The position numbers and the translations under genes were made by a program. Below the pieces are notes generated by a model. That model had not been told where the DNA came from. It did not search any database and was given only the letters and a program-made list of their open reading frames with translations. DNA of 11,152 nucleotides, taken from NCBI GenBank assembly GCA_964515255.1, contig CAZETL010000031.1, positions 1-11,152 of the forward strand, written 5' to 3'. The DNA comes from GCA-016699975 sp964515255 (GTDB taxonomy: Bacteria > Patescibacteriota > Minisyncoccia > Moranbacterales > UBA1568). Below, in pieces: positions 1 to 5,982 of this stretch; within the stretch, counting starts at the first letter, position 1, and each line of letters opens with the position of its first letter.

Positions 1-4
1 GAGA

Positions 5-24
5 GCTCCCCGGGGGATTTTTTT
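5..24 (+). terminator. Rho-independent terminator-like hairpin of an upstream gene
   Basis: A short G+C-rich hairpin (TCCC / GGGA around a CGG loop, bases 7-17) is followed at once by seven T residues (18-24). This is the layout of an intrinsic terminator. The gene it would end lies outside the window, and the hairpin may be longer than what can be seen here. The stem is only about 4 bp, so confidence is moderate. Confidence 0.45.
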
Positions 25-81
25 ATGTTTTGGACACGTGTATTTGTTGTTGATGCAGATGTTGCGAATGGGGATGGAGAG

Positions 82-110
82 TTGACTTCCTTTCCGTATC
101 TTGGTACAGT
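82..110 (+). promoter_or_regulatory. Candidate sigma70 promoter for the rpsF cluster
   Basis: TTGACT (82-87) and TACAGT (105-110) are separated by 17 bases, the optimal sigma70 spacing. The -35 is one base from consensus; the -10 is two bases off. Transcription would start near 117 and give a leader of about 150 bases before rpsF, containing the hairpins at 150-171 and 193-217. It is the best promoter seen between the upstream terminator and rpsF, but it is only a pattern match. Confidence 0.35.
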
Positions 111-192
111 CGAGATGAAATTAGGTAACAAAGACCAGATTTGCTCCACGCCTCGGTTCTCGGGGAGAGGGCAGAAAAGAGCTCATAACGGA

Positions 193-228
193 GGCTCGTG
201 GTCTTTTGGATCCCGAGTTTTTATTTTT
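193..228 (+). terminator. Attenuator-like hairpin with T tract in the rpsF leader
   Basis: CTCG (195-198) pairs with CGAG (214-217). After one bulged T, G200-G201 pair with C212-C213, leaving a loop of about 10 bases. The stem is followed directly by TTTTTATTTTT (218-228). This looks like an intrinsic terminator about 40 bases before the rpsF start and downstream of the candidate promoter at 82-110. It could be a leader attenuator for the ribosomal-protein cluster or the end of a short upstream transcript. The sequence alone cannot decide between these. Confidence 0.4.
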
Positions 229-269
229 CCCAGAAAGACGCTACACATTTATCCGATATGAGTTTGCAT

Positions 270-758
270 ATGACGGAATATGAAATTCTTTTCTTGGTCG
301 GCGAGTCGAAGAAAAGCGACGTAGGGAGAATTCAGCAAGAAGTCGAGGCGGTGATCGCTGCTGAAGGCGGAGAGGTACAAGCGGGAGAGTTTGTGGACGA
401 GCGGCGAATGGAATATCAGATTCGTCGGGAGCGGCGCGGTGTCTATATTGCGAAGCGTTTCACAGTGAAGGATGACTCTGGGGATATCGCAGGGGCTCTT
501 TCGAAGAAACTCGCCCTTTTCCAGGATGTTCTCCGATTTCTCATTGTGAAGGCGGAAGGTCTCCCTACCCTTGAAGAATCCCAGGAGCGAGTGAAGCGGG
601 TATCGGATCGGTTCCGGTCGTCTGGCCGCGGCTCGCGTGATCGGCGAGCTCCGCGTCAGGCGGCTTCCGCTCCAACATCAAGCGATCCGATCTCTGAAAA
701 GTCAGCATTGTCGGATACGGAAATCGACAAGAAACTCGGCGAGGTTTTGAATATCTAG
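270..758 (+). CDS. rpsF: 30S ribosomal protein bS6, with C-terminal extension
   Basis: Ribosomal protein S6 binds the central domain of 16S rRNA as a dimer with S18, which is encoded two genes downstream. The first ~96 residues are the S6 fold: it opens MTEYEILFLV, has the ERRMEYQI segment matching the usual G-R-R-x-x-Y-x-I strand, and ends in the VLRFLIVKAEG strand. The protein is 162 aa against a usual 95-110. The extra tail has a basic Arg/Ser-rich part (about 109-130) and a short acidic/amphipathic end (SDTEIDKKLGEVLNI). I chose the ATG at 270 because S6 proteins usually begin M-x-x-Y-E; an in-frame ATG at 258 would add MSLH. Neither has a Shine-Dalgarno sequence. Gene order rpsF-ssb-rpsR is the classic bacterial one. 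Confidence 0.95.
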   Translation: MTEYEILFLVGESKKSDVGRIQQEVEAVIAAEGGEVQAGEFVDERRMEYQIRRERRGVYIAKRFTVKDDSGDIAGALSKKLALFQDVLRFLIVKAEGLPTLEESQERVKRVSDRFRSSGRGSRDRRAPRQAASAPTSSDPISEKSALSDTEIDKKLGEVLNI

Positions 759-797
759 ACTTATCGGATTCCTTCTGTAAAATCCTCTTCTTCGTCT

Positions 798-1295
798 ATG
801 AATGTAAACAAAGTCATTCTTGTGGGGCGATTGACTCGAGACCCAGAGACGCGGTCAACTCCGTCCGGTCAAACAGTGGCGACCGTCGGACTTGCGACAA
901 CAAATCGTTGGACGGACAAAAGCGGTCAGAAGCAAGAAAAGCCGGAGTTTCACACCATAATTCTCTGGGGACGTCTCGCTGAAATCGCAGGGCAATACCT
1001 CACAAAAGGGCAAGAAGCGTATTTTGAGGGGCGATTGCAGACTCGTTCGTATACCGGGAAAGATGGTCAGGAACGGCGAGTGACAGAAATTGTTGCGGAA
1101 ACTCTGCAGCTTGGGAGTCGACCCTCCGGACAAGGGGGCGGATATAGGGGGGATTCGGCGCAATCCGGGCAGAAATCGGGTGGTTCTCGACCTCTGCCAG
1201 CTGCTTCACCAAAGCAGATAGAGGAGGATATCCCAACGATCAATCTCGATGACGATAGTAGGGAGGAAATTAAGATCGAAGATGTTCCGTTCTAA
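798..1295 (+). CDS. ssb: Single-stranded DNA-binding protein
   Basis: SSB coats single-stranded DNA in replication, recombination and repair, normally as a tetramer, and recruits partner proteins through its C-terminal tip. The 165-aa product has an N-terminal OB fold (about 1-108), starting MNVNKVILVGRLTRDPETR and including FHTIILWGRLAE and the KGQEAYFEGRLQTRSY strand. A Gly/Gln/Ser-rich flexible linker (about 109-145) follows. An acidic tail ends EDVPF, equivalent to the DDIPF interaction tip of E. coli SSB. It lies 39 bases after rpsF and 38 before rpsR, so the three are likely co-transcribed. The start is preceded by a pyrimidine run (CCTCTTCTTCGTCT) instead of a Shine-Dalgarno sequence; a TAAAAT at 778-783 could be a -10 element but has no good -35. 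Confidence 0.96.
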   Translation: MNVNKVILVGRLTRDPETRSTPSGQTVATVGLATTNRWTDKSGQKQEKPEFHTIILWGRLAEIAGQYLTKGQEAYFEGRLQTRSYTGKDGQERRVTEIVAETLQLGSRPSGQGGGYRGDSAQSGQKSGGSRPLPAASPKQIEEDIPTINLDDDSREEIKIEDVPF

Positions 1296-1333
1296 CTCAC
1301 GCCGAACTCAATTATCACTTTTCACGTATTCAT

Positions 1334-1543
1334 ATGCAGACAGAAGAACAAGAGCGAGCCATGCGGAAAAAATTAGAATCGTTAGACTATAAGGAAGCTT
1401 ATTTTTTGCGAAGATTTATAAATTCTCAAGGAAAAATTTACCCTCCAAAAAAATACGGTCTTACGGCGAAGGAACAGAGGAGGCTCTCGGTAGCCATTAA
1501 GCGAGCGAGGTATATGGCTCTTGTTCCGTACACGATACAGTAG
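1334..1543 (+). CDS. rpsR: 30S ribosomal protein bS18
   Basis: S18 binds 16S rRNA together with S6. The 69-aa protein carries the family core: DYKEAYFLRRFINSQGKI, then the basic segment with KKYGLTAKEQRRLSVAIKRA, ending ARYMALVPYT as in other S18 proteins. The length is normal. It sits in the rpsF-ssb-rpsR order. In many bacteria the next gene is rplI (bL9); here it is efp instead. The ATG at 1334 is preceded by a T/C-rich stretch (ACTTTTCACGTATTC) with no Shine-Dalgarno sequence. Confidence 0.95.
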   Translation: MQTEEQERAMRKKLESLDYKEAYFLRRFINSQGKIYPPKKYGLTAKEQRRLSVAIKRARYMALVPYTIQ

Positions 1544-1575
1544 TTTCCGCTGTTTTTCTGTTTTTGTTCTCAAAT

Positions 1576-2133
1576 ATGCTTGGAATAAGCGACATAAAGA
1601 CGGGAAAGAGGATTGTAATCGAGGGGGATCCGTACGGAGTACTTTCTCATGAACATTCAAAGATGGGGCGTGCGGGGGCAGTTCTTCGAACGAAGCTTAA
1701 GAATCTTCGAACAGGAAATGTCTTGGATCGGACATTTCAAGGCGCTGAAAAGGTAGAGGAGGCCAGTATATCGAAGCGAAAAGCCCAATATCTTTATCGA
1801 GAAGGGGGAGCGTACGCGTTCATGGATATGGAGTCGTACGACCAACTTTCTTTGAAGCCGGGTATACTCGGTGGTGCGGAAAATTATCTCACGGAAGGGA
1901 TAGAAATAACCCTGCTTGAATTTGAAGGAGTTCCGATTGCCATCGAACTTCCTCCTAAGGTGACGCTTCGAGTGACGGATGCCCCTCCTGGCATACGTGG
2001 GGATAGTGTTTCAGCGGGAGATAAGGTAGTAACCCTTGAGACTGGACTCGAGATTACCGTGCCGCTTTTCGTGAAGGAGGGCGATAGGGTTATCGTGAAT
2101 ACCGAGCGGGGAACCTATGTTTCCCGAGAATAG
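1576..2133 (+). CDS. efp: Translation elongation factor P
   Basis: EF-P binds between the P and E sites and helps ribosomes make bonds at consecutive prolines. From the ATG at 1576 the product is 185 aa, the usual size. It has a KOW-like N-terminal domain (1-65), a central OB domain (about 66-128) and an S1-like C-terminal domain with the signature VTDAPPGIRGDSVSAGDKV and the ending NTERGTYVSRE. The tip of the domain I loop reads SKMGRAGA, which places arginine at position 32 where E. coli has the modified lysine 34. Arg32 occurs in EF-Ps that are rhamnosylated (Pseudomonas type, by EarP) and in Thermus-type EF-P; no EarP gene is visible here. A TTG at 1564 in the same frame would add four residues and seems less likely. 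The gene lies 32 bases after rpsR and probably belongs to that operon. Confidence 0.94.
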   Translation: MLGISDIKTGKRIVIEGDPYGVLSHEHSKMGRAGAVLRTKLKNLRTGNVLDRTFQGAEKVEEASISKRKAQYLYREGGAYAFMDMESYDQLSLKPGILGGAENYLTEGIEITLLEFEGVPIAIELPPKVTLRVTDAPPGIRGDSVSAGDKVVTLETGLEITVPLFVKEGDRVIVNTERGTYVSRE

Positions 2134-2200
2134 AACGGAATCTCAATGGGGGGTTGGCAATAAAAAAATGAACTCGCATCCTTCCAAAAGCGAATGAATT

Positions 2201-2233
2201 TCCGGAGATCGGACTTTTTCCTCTAGGAAAAGG
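2201..2233 (+). terminator. Weak terminator or overlapping inverted repeats after efp
   Basis: TCCG (2201-2204) pairs with CGGA (2210-2213), followed by CTTTTT: a weak 4-bp intrinsic-terminator shape for the efp operon. The same T tract is also the left arm of a second hairpin, CTTTTTCC (2214-2221) with GGAAAAGG (2226-2233) around a TCTA loop, so the two structures exclude each other. The rest of the 2134-2246 gap shows nothing else. Function is uncertain. Confidence 0.3.
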
Positions 2234-2246
2234 ATATTGTGTTATC

Positions 2247-2275
2247 TTGATCTCTGCTTGCATTTTGTCTATACT
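2247..2275 (+). promoter_or_regulatory. Sigma70 promoter for the membrane protein-gyrB unit
   Basis: TTGATC (2247-2252), a 17-base spacer and TATACT (2270-2275) form a good sigma70 promoter. It lies in the 180-base gap between efp and the membrane-protein gene, and transcription would start near 2282, about 30 bases before the TTG at 2314. It probably drives both that gene and gyrB, which follows after 16 bases. Confidence 0.55.
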
Positions 2276-2313
2276 TCAAAGGGTCGAGTCTTGCTGTTTT
2301 TGCCTCTATTGCC

Positions 2314-2757
2314 TTGTTTGACAGTGAAACTTTTGGGCAGAGAACCTCTTTTTGGTTCGCTATGGCATGGTCAATGATTCTTTCTGGCCTTGTGACGGGG
2401 ACTTTCCTTGCCCTTGGATCTTTTGGCACGGTTGTATGGTTTGTAAATCCTGAAAGCGGATGGCTGGGGTGGCTTCTATTTTTTTTGACATTTTTTCTTG
2501 CATCGCTGGGGATTATTTCGACGGCAATGCTTCTTGCGAGGACGTCTATTGTAGGGAAAGGTGCGGCAGTTTCACGTCTTGGCGAGACATTGAGGTGGAG
2601 TTTGTGGAGCGCGCTCCTCGTGTTGTTCTTTGCAGTAATGTGTCTTTATGGGTGGCTTGTTTGGTGGAGCGCTCTTTTTGGCGTAGTGTTCTTTCTTCTT
2701 ATCGAGATGTATTTTATCCGAATGTCTCAGAGTCGAACTCAATCCGGTTCAGAATGA
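2314..2757 (+). CDS. Small integral membrane protein, four predicted helices, function unknown
   Basis: I cannot assign a function. The 147-aa product is strongly hydrophobic, with four predicted membrane helices at about residues 15-40, 48-73, 93-115 and 117-138 and a short polar C-terminal tail (SQSRTQSGSE). Notable features are NPESGWLGWLLFF at the start of helix 2 and a tryptophan-rich turn (GWLVWWSALF) between helices 3 and 4. This pattern, NP...GWLG followed by ...WW, resembles a four-helix family I recall from many CPR genomes, where it is annotated only as hypothetical. No signal peptide or catalytic motif is visible. The start is uncertain: TTG at 2314 is the first start-like codon after the promoter and keeps helix 1 whole, while an ATG at 2362 would cut into helix 1 (131 aa). 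It is followed 16 bases later by gyrB and is probably co-transcribed with it. Confidence 0.7.
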   Translation: MFDSETFGQRTSFWFAMAWSMILSGLVTGTFLALGSFGTVVWFVNPESGWLGWLLFFLTFFLASLGIISTAMLLARTSIVGKGAAVSRLGETLRWSLWSALLVLFFAVMCLYGWLVWWSALFGVVFFLLIEMYFIRMSQSRTQSGSE

Positions 2758-2773
2758 AATAGCTTCTTCACTT

Positions 2774-4792
2774 ATGACTCCAGCTGAATCTAAAGCAAAA
2801 TCGTCTTACGGAGCCGAATCTATCCAGGTACTCGAAGGGCTCGATCCAGTGCGGAAGCGTCCGGGGATGTATATCGGTGGTACATCTCCCGAGGGACTCC
2901 ATCATCTTGTTTGGGAGGTGGTCAACAACTCTATCGACGAAGCGATGGCTGGTTTCGGTTCGCATATTCGCATCCGACTCCTTCCTGGAGAAGTGGTGGA
3001 GGTATCCGATGATGGACGCGGCATTCCAGTTGACGTTCACTCTCAGACGAAAAAGTCCGCTCTTGAGACGGTGTTGACCGTGCTTCATGCGGGAGGAAAG
3101 TTTGGCGGCGGCGGATACAAGATCTCTGGGGGACTCCATGGAGTCGGTGTGTCTGTTGTGAATGCCCTCTCGGAATGGACCAAGGCTGAGGTGCATCGGG
3201 ATGGGAAAGTGTGGTTCCAGGAGTATCGACGAGGAAAGCCGCTTTCTCCAGTGAAGCCAATTGGAATCTCGAAGAGAACGGGGACAACCATTTCCTTCAA
3301 GGCGGATAGTGAAATTTTCCCGGAGATCCGGTATAGCTGGTCAAAAATTCTTGACTATCTCCGGTATCAGGCATATCTCACGAAAGGCATACGGATCAGT
3401 ATTTCTGATGAAAGGCTCGTTTCTGGTTTGCAGGAGCAGTACCGATCGAACCGCTACGCTTTCGCCTTCGATTCCGGAATTGTCTCGTTTGTAAAATTTC
3501 TGAATCGAGGCAAAGAAGTGAAGAATGCTACTCCGGTTTATATCGATAAAATTGTCGGAGACGTTTCCGTCGAGGTTTCTGTCCAGTACGTGGACACATT
3601 TAAGGAGCATCTTTTCTCTTTTGCAAATAATATTGTAAATCCAGAAGGAGGAACGCATGTTACGGGGTTCAAAGGTGCGCTTACTCGCGCATTGAATGAT
3701 TATGCAAAAAAGAAGAATATCCTGAAGGAAAAAGATGGGACACTTTCCTCTGAGGATGTCTTGGAAGGCCTTACGGCCGTCGTTTCTGTGAAACTTCCGA
3801 ATCCACAATTTGAAGGACAGACGAAAGCGAAACTCGGAAACCCAGAAATTCGCGGAATTGTTTCTGGCGTGGTAGCTGAAGGTCTTTCCGAGTTTCTTGA
3901 GACGCATCCGGACGACGCTAGATCCATTTTGGAGAAATGCCTTCTTACTGCTCGAGCTCGAATCGCCGCCCGAGCGGCAAAAGACGCCGTTTTACGGAAA
4001 GGAGCTCTTGACGGACTGACGCTTCCAGGAAAGCTTGCGGACTGCACGAGTCGAGACGCATCTCGCTCGGAGCTCTATATTGTCGAGGGTGATTCTGCTG
4101 GCGGCAGCGCAAAACAGGGCCGAGACCGTATGTTTCAGGCAATACTTCCGCTTCGAGGGAAACTCGTGAATGTTGAGAAAACAAGTCTCGACAAAGTAGT
4201 GAAGTCGGATACGTTGAAGCCGATTATCATTGCTCTTGGTGCTGGCATTGGAGAGAACTTGACACTTGAAAAGCTTCGCTATCACAAGATCATTATAATG
4301 GCCGATGCTGACGTTGATGGGTCGCACATCCGAACGCTTCTTTTGACTTTCTTTTACAGATACTTCGAGGGGCTAGTGCGGGGTGGCTATGTTTACATTG
4401 CTCAGCCGCCACTCTATCGCCTTCAAAAGGGCAAGCGAGTTGAGTATGTCTACACTGATGAGGAGAAAGAATCCTTGCTTCGGACCCTGGCAAAGGAATC
4501 GTCTTTGAAGAAAAATGCTCCCGATTCTACAGATGTTCCGTCTGAAGATCTGGAAGGATTGGAATCGGTACAAGGGGTCAATATTCAGCGGTATAAGGGT
4601 CTTGGCGAGATGAATCCGGCGCAGCTCTGGGAAACCACAATGAACCCAGAGAACCGGAAAATGCTCAGGGTGTCGCTTGAGGATGCTGAAGAGGCGGATA
4701 GAATTTTCGATATTCTCATGGGAAATGAGGTTGAACCGCGTCGCCGTTTTATTCAGACGCATGCGAAGAGCGTGCAGAATCTTGACGTATAA
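2774..4792 (+). CDS. gyrB: DNA gyrase subunit B
   Basis: GyrB is the ATPase subunit of gyrase, which introduces negative supercoils into DNA with GyrA. The 672-aa product has the GHKL ATPase domain: VVNNSIDEAMAG (catalytic Glu48 and Mg-binding Asn52, equal to E. coli E42 and N46), SDDGRGIP (79-85) and GLHGVGVSVVNALS (120-133). The transducer domain carries the ATP-sensing QTK loop (349-351). The TOPRIM domain has YIVEGDSAGGSA (Glu439) and MADADVDGSH (Asp511, 513, 515), then QRYKGLGEMNPAQLWETTM (605-623) and the C-terminal VEPRRRFI. It is the short gyrase form, lacking the ~170-aa insertion of E. coli GyrB. A Ser/Asp-rich insertion of about 25 residues (about 577-600) precedes the RYKGLGEM motif. 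ParE is the alternative, but QLWETTMNP fits GyrB. gyrA is not in the window. The start follows a pyrimidine run (CTTCTTCACTT) and no Shine-Dalgarno sequence. Confidence 0.96.
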   Translation: MTPAESKAKSSYGAESIQVLEGLDPVRKRPGMYIGGTSPEGLHHLVWEVVNNSIDEAMAGFGSHIRIRLLPGEVVEVSDDGRGIPVDVHSQTKKSALETVLTVLHAGGKFGGGGYKISGGLHGVGVSVVNALSEWTKAEVHRDGKVWFQEYRRGKPLSPVKPIGISKRTGTTISFKADSEIFPEIRYSWSKILDYLRYQAYLTKGIRISISDERLVSGLQEQYRSNRYAFAFDSGIVSFVKFLNRGKEVKNATPVYIDKIVGDVSVEVSVQYVDTFKEHLFSFANNIVNPEGGTHVTGFKGALTRALNDYAKKKNILKEKDGTLSSEDVLEGLTAVVSVKLPNPQFEGQTKAKLGNPEIRGIVSGVVAEGLSEFLETHPDDARSILEKCLLTARARIAARAAKDAVLRKGALDGLTLPGKLADCTSRDASRSELYIVEGDSAGGSAKQGRDRMFQAILPLRGKLVNVEKTSLDKVVKSDTLKPIIIALGAGIGENLTLEKLRYHKIIIMADADVDGSHIRTLLLTFFYRYFEGLVRGGYVYIAQPPLYRLQKGKRVEYVYTDEEKESLLRTLAKESSLKKNAPDSTDVPSEDLEGLESVQGVNIQRYKGLGEMNPAQLWETTMNPENRKMLRVSLEDAEEADRIFDILMGNEVEPRRRFIQTHAKSVQNLDV

Positions 4793-4803
4793 AGTGGTGA
4801 TTC

Positions 4804-4831
4804 TTGACCTTGGGGGGGATTCTGTGATAGC
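4804..4831 (+). promoter_or_regulatory. Candidate promoter for the zinc-ribbon gene
   Basis: TTGACC (4804-4809) is followed after 16 bases by GATAGC (4826-4831) with a TG one base upstream (extended -10). Transcription would start near 4838, about 44 bases before the ATG. The spacer contains seven consecutive G residues (4812-4818), which can pair with CCTCCC (4831-4836); that could affect promoter opening or be chance. The -10 is poor, so confidence is modest. Confidence 0.35.
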
Positions 4832-4881
4832 CTCCCACGAGAAGAAGATGATTCCCTGGTTCTTTTGGTATCTTGTCTCCC

Positions 4882-5199
4882 ATGAATCCATTTCTCGGAA
4901 ACCTCAAATCTCTTGCGAAATGCCCGTTGTGCCGGAAGCGGTATACGACGGATCCTTCGCCAGTCTTCGAGGAAGAGTCCAGGTCTGTGTTCTATGCTTC
5001 TTGTTCATCATGTGGTTCGTCGAGCGTTCTATTTATCTCGATGAATCAGTGGGGGATTGCCAGTGTAGGGGCTCTGACAGACCTTGGCGGAGACGAAGTA
5101 AAGGAATATCTTGGAGGTGAAGCCGTGTCAACAGAGTATGCGCTCGACGCGTATACGGCGCTTGGCGGCTCGATAGATTCTCTAAGGGAAGTGCTTTGA
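4882..5199 (+). CDS. Small zinc-ribbon protein, function unknown
   Basis: The 105-aa product has an N-terminal CPLC (Cys14, Cys17) and a CSSC (Cys41, Cys44) about 24 residues later, the spacing of a treble-clef or zinc-ribbon metal site. Between them lie YTTDPSPVFEEE and the strand SVFYAS. After the second knuckle come a hydrophobic strand (SSSVLFISMNQWGIASV), an ALTDLGGDEVKEYL segment and a helical C-terminus. The fold suggests one zinc ion and a nucleic-acid or protein partner, but I cannot name the family. It resembles short hypothetical proteins I recall from CPR genomes. It lies between gyrB (89-base gap) and rplY (70-base gap), on the same strand. ATG at 4882 follows the pyrimidine run TCTTGTCTCCC; an in-frame TTG at 4873 would add three residues. 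Having all four cysteines in frame, together with position and spacing, argues that it is a real gene. Confidence 0.8.
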   Translation: MNPFLGNLKSLAKCPLCRKRYTTDPSPVFEEESRSVFYASCSSCGSSSVLFISMNQWGIASVGALTDLGGDEVKEYLGGEAVSTEYALDAYTALGGSIDSLREVL

Positions 5200-5204
5200 G
5201 GGGT

Positions 5205-5234
5205 TTGAAAAGAGCGCGGGAGTTAATGGATAAT
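5205..5234 (+). promoter_or_regulatory. Candidate promoter for rplY
   Basis: TTGAAA (5205-5210) and GATAAT (5229-5234) are 18 bases apart; an overlapping TAATAT begins at 5231. Both elements are close to the sigma70 consensus. Transcription would start near 5241 and give a leader of about 28 bases, rich in T, before the rplY ATG. Confidence 0.45.
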
Positions 5235-5269
5235 ATTTCAAAGAGTTTATTTTTCCTTGCAAGGTCTTT

Positions 5270-5920
5270 ATGAGTAATATGTCATTCTCGCTTTCGGCTC
5301 AGCTGCGAAAATCCGGGGAAAATGTGAAGCGTCTTCGAAAAAGCGGCTTTATTCCGGCTGTTGTTTATGGCCGAGATGTTGAAGCGCAGCCTTTGTCGTT
5401 GTCCTCCCTTGAATTCTCTAAAGTGTATCGGCTTGCGGGAGAGAGTTCGATCATCGATCTCTCGGTCTCCGGGAAAAAAGCTGTAAATGTTCTGATTCAT
5501 GATGTGTCGCTTCATCCGGTTTCTGGCGCTCCGCTGCACGCGGATTTTTACCAGGTGAACATGGATGAAAAAATTGAGGCGAATATTCCGATTTCCTTCT
5601 GCGGAGAGTCGCTTGCCGTAAAGGCGCTTGGAGGCGTTCTTGTAAAGGCGCTTGATGAGGTGGCAGTTTCTTGTCTCCCGGGAAACCTTCCCCGAGAACT
5701 TCAGGTTGACATTTCCGCTCTTGCAACTTTTGATGATCAGATCAGAGTGGCGGACATTTCTCTTCCAGAAGGAGTCTCTTTGGTGGGTGACCCGAATGTG
5801 GCAGTGGCTCTTGTTGAGCCCCCGAGGAGCGATGAAGAAGTGGCTTCTCTGGACTCTGAAGTGATTGCTGATGTTTCTAAGGTGGAAGGAATTTCAAAAG
5901 AAACAGCTCCTTCTGCATAA
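5270..5920 (+). CDS. rplY: 50S ribosomal protein bL25 (CTC/TL5 form)
   Basis: L25 binds 5S rRNA in the large subunit. The 216-aa product is the long two-domain CTC/TL5 type, not the short ~94-aa E. coli form. The N-terminal 5S-binding domain (about 4-92) contains the typical GFIPAVVYGRD and the SLHPVSGAPLHADFYQV segment. The C-terminal beta domain (about 95-185) contains EANIPISFCGES, GGVLVKALDEVAVSCLP and ISLPEGVSLVGDPNVAVALVEPP. A short acidic tail follows. ATG at 5270 has a weak AAGG five bases upstream, the nearest thing to a Shine-Dalgarno sequence in this window; a second in-frame ATG lies at 5279. It has its own candidate promoter, and no clear terminator before the next promoter at 5948. 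Confidence 0.94.
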   Translation: MSNMSFSLSAQLRKSGENVKRLRKSGFIPAVVYGRDVEAQPLSLSSLEFSKVYRLAGESSIIDLSVSGKKAVNVLIHDVSLHPVSGAPLHADFYQVNMDEKIEANIPISFCGESLAVKALGGVLVKALDEVAVSCLPGNLPRELQVDISALATFDDQIRVADISLPEGVSLVGDPNVAVALVEPPRSDEEVASLDSEVIADVSKVEGISKETAPSA

Positions 5921-5947
5921 GTAAAGAAGTCTTTGAGAGGGCGACTC

Positions 5948-5976
5948 TTGACATTTTCTTTGTTTTCTGCTAAATT
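5948..5976 (+). promoter_or_regulatory. Near-consensus extended -10 promoter for an RNA gene
   Basis: A perfect TTGACA (5948-5953), a 17-base T/C-rich spacer and TAAATT (5971-5976) preceded by TGC (extended -10). This is the strongest promoter pattern in the window. Transcription would start near 5983. No protein gene follows on the plus strand for over 2 kb, and a strong terminator lies 220 bases downstream, so it most likely drives a stable RNA. Confidence 0.65.
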
Positions 5977-5982
5977 CCAGTG

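Noticed and set aside
25..261. 78-codon frame before rpsF (MFWTRVFVVDAD...)
   Set aside because: No family resemblance, begins inside the T run of the upstream terminator, and covers the candidate rpsF promoter and hairpins. Better read as leader DNA.
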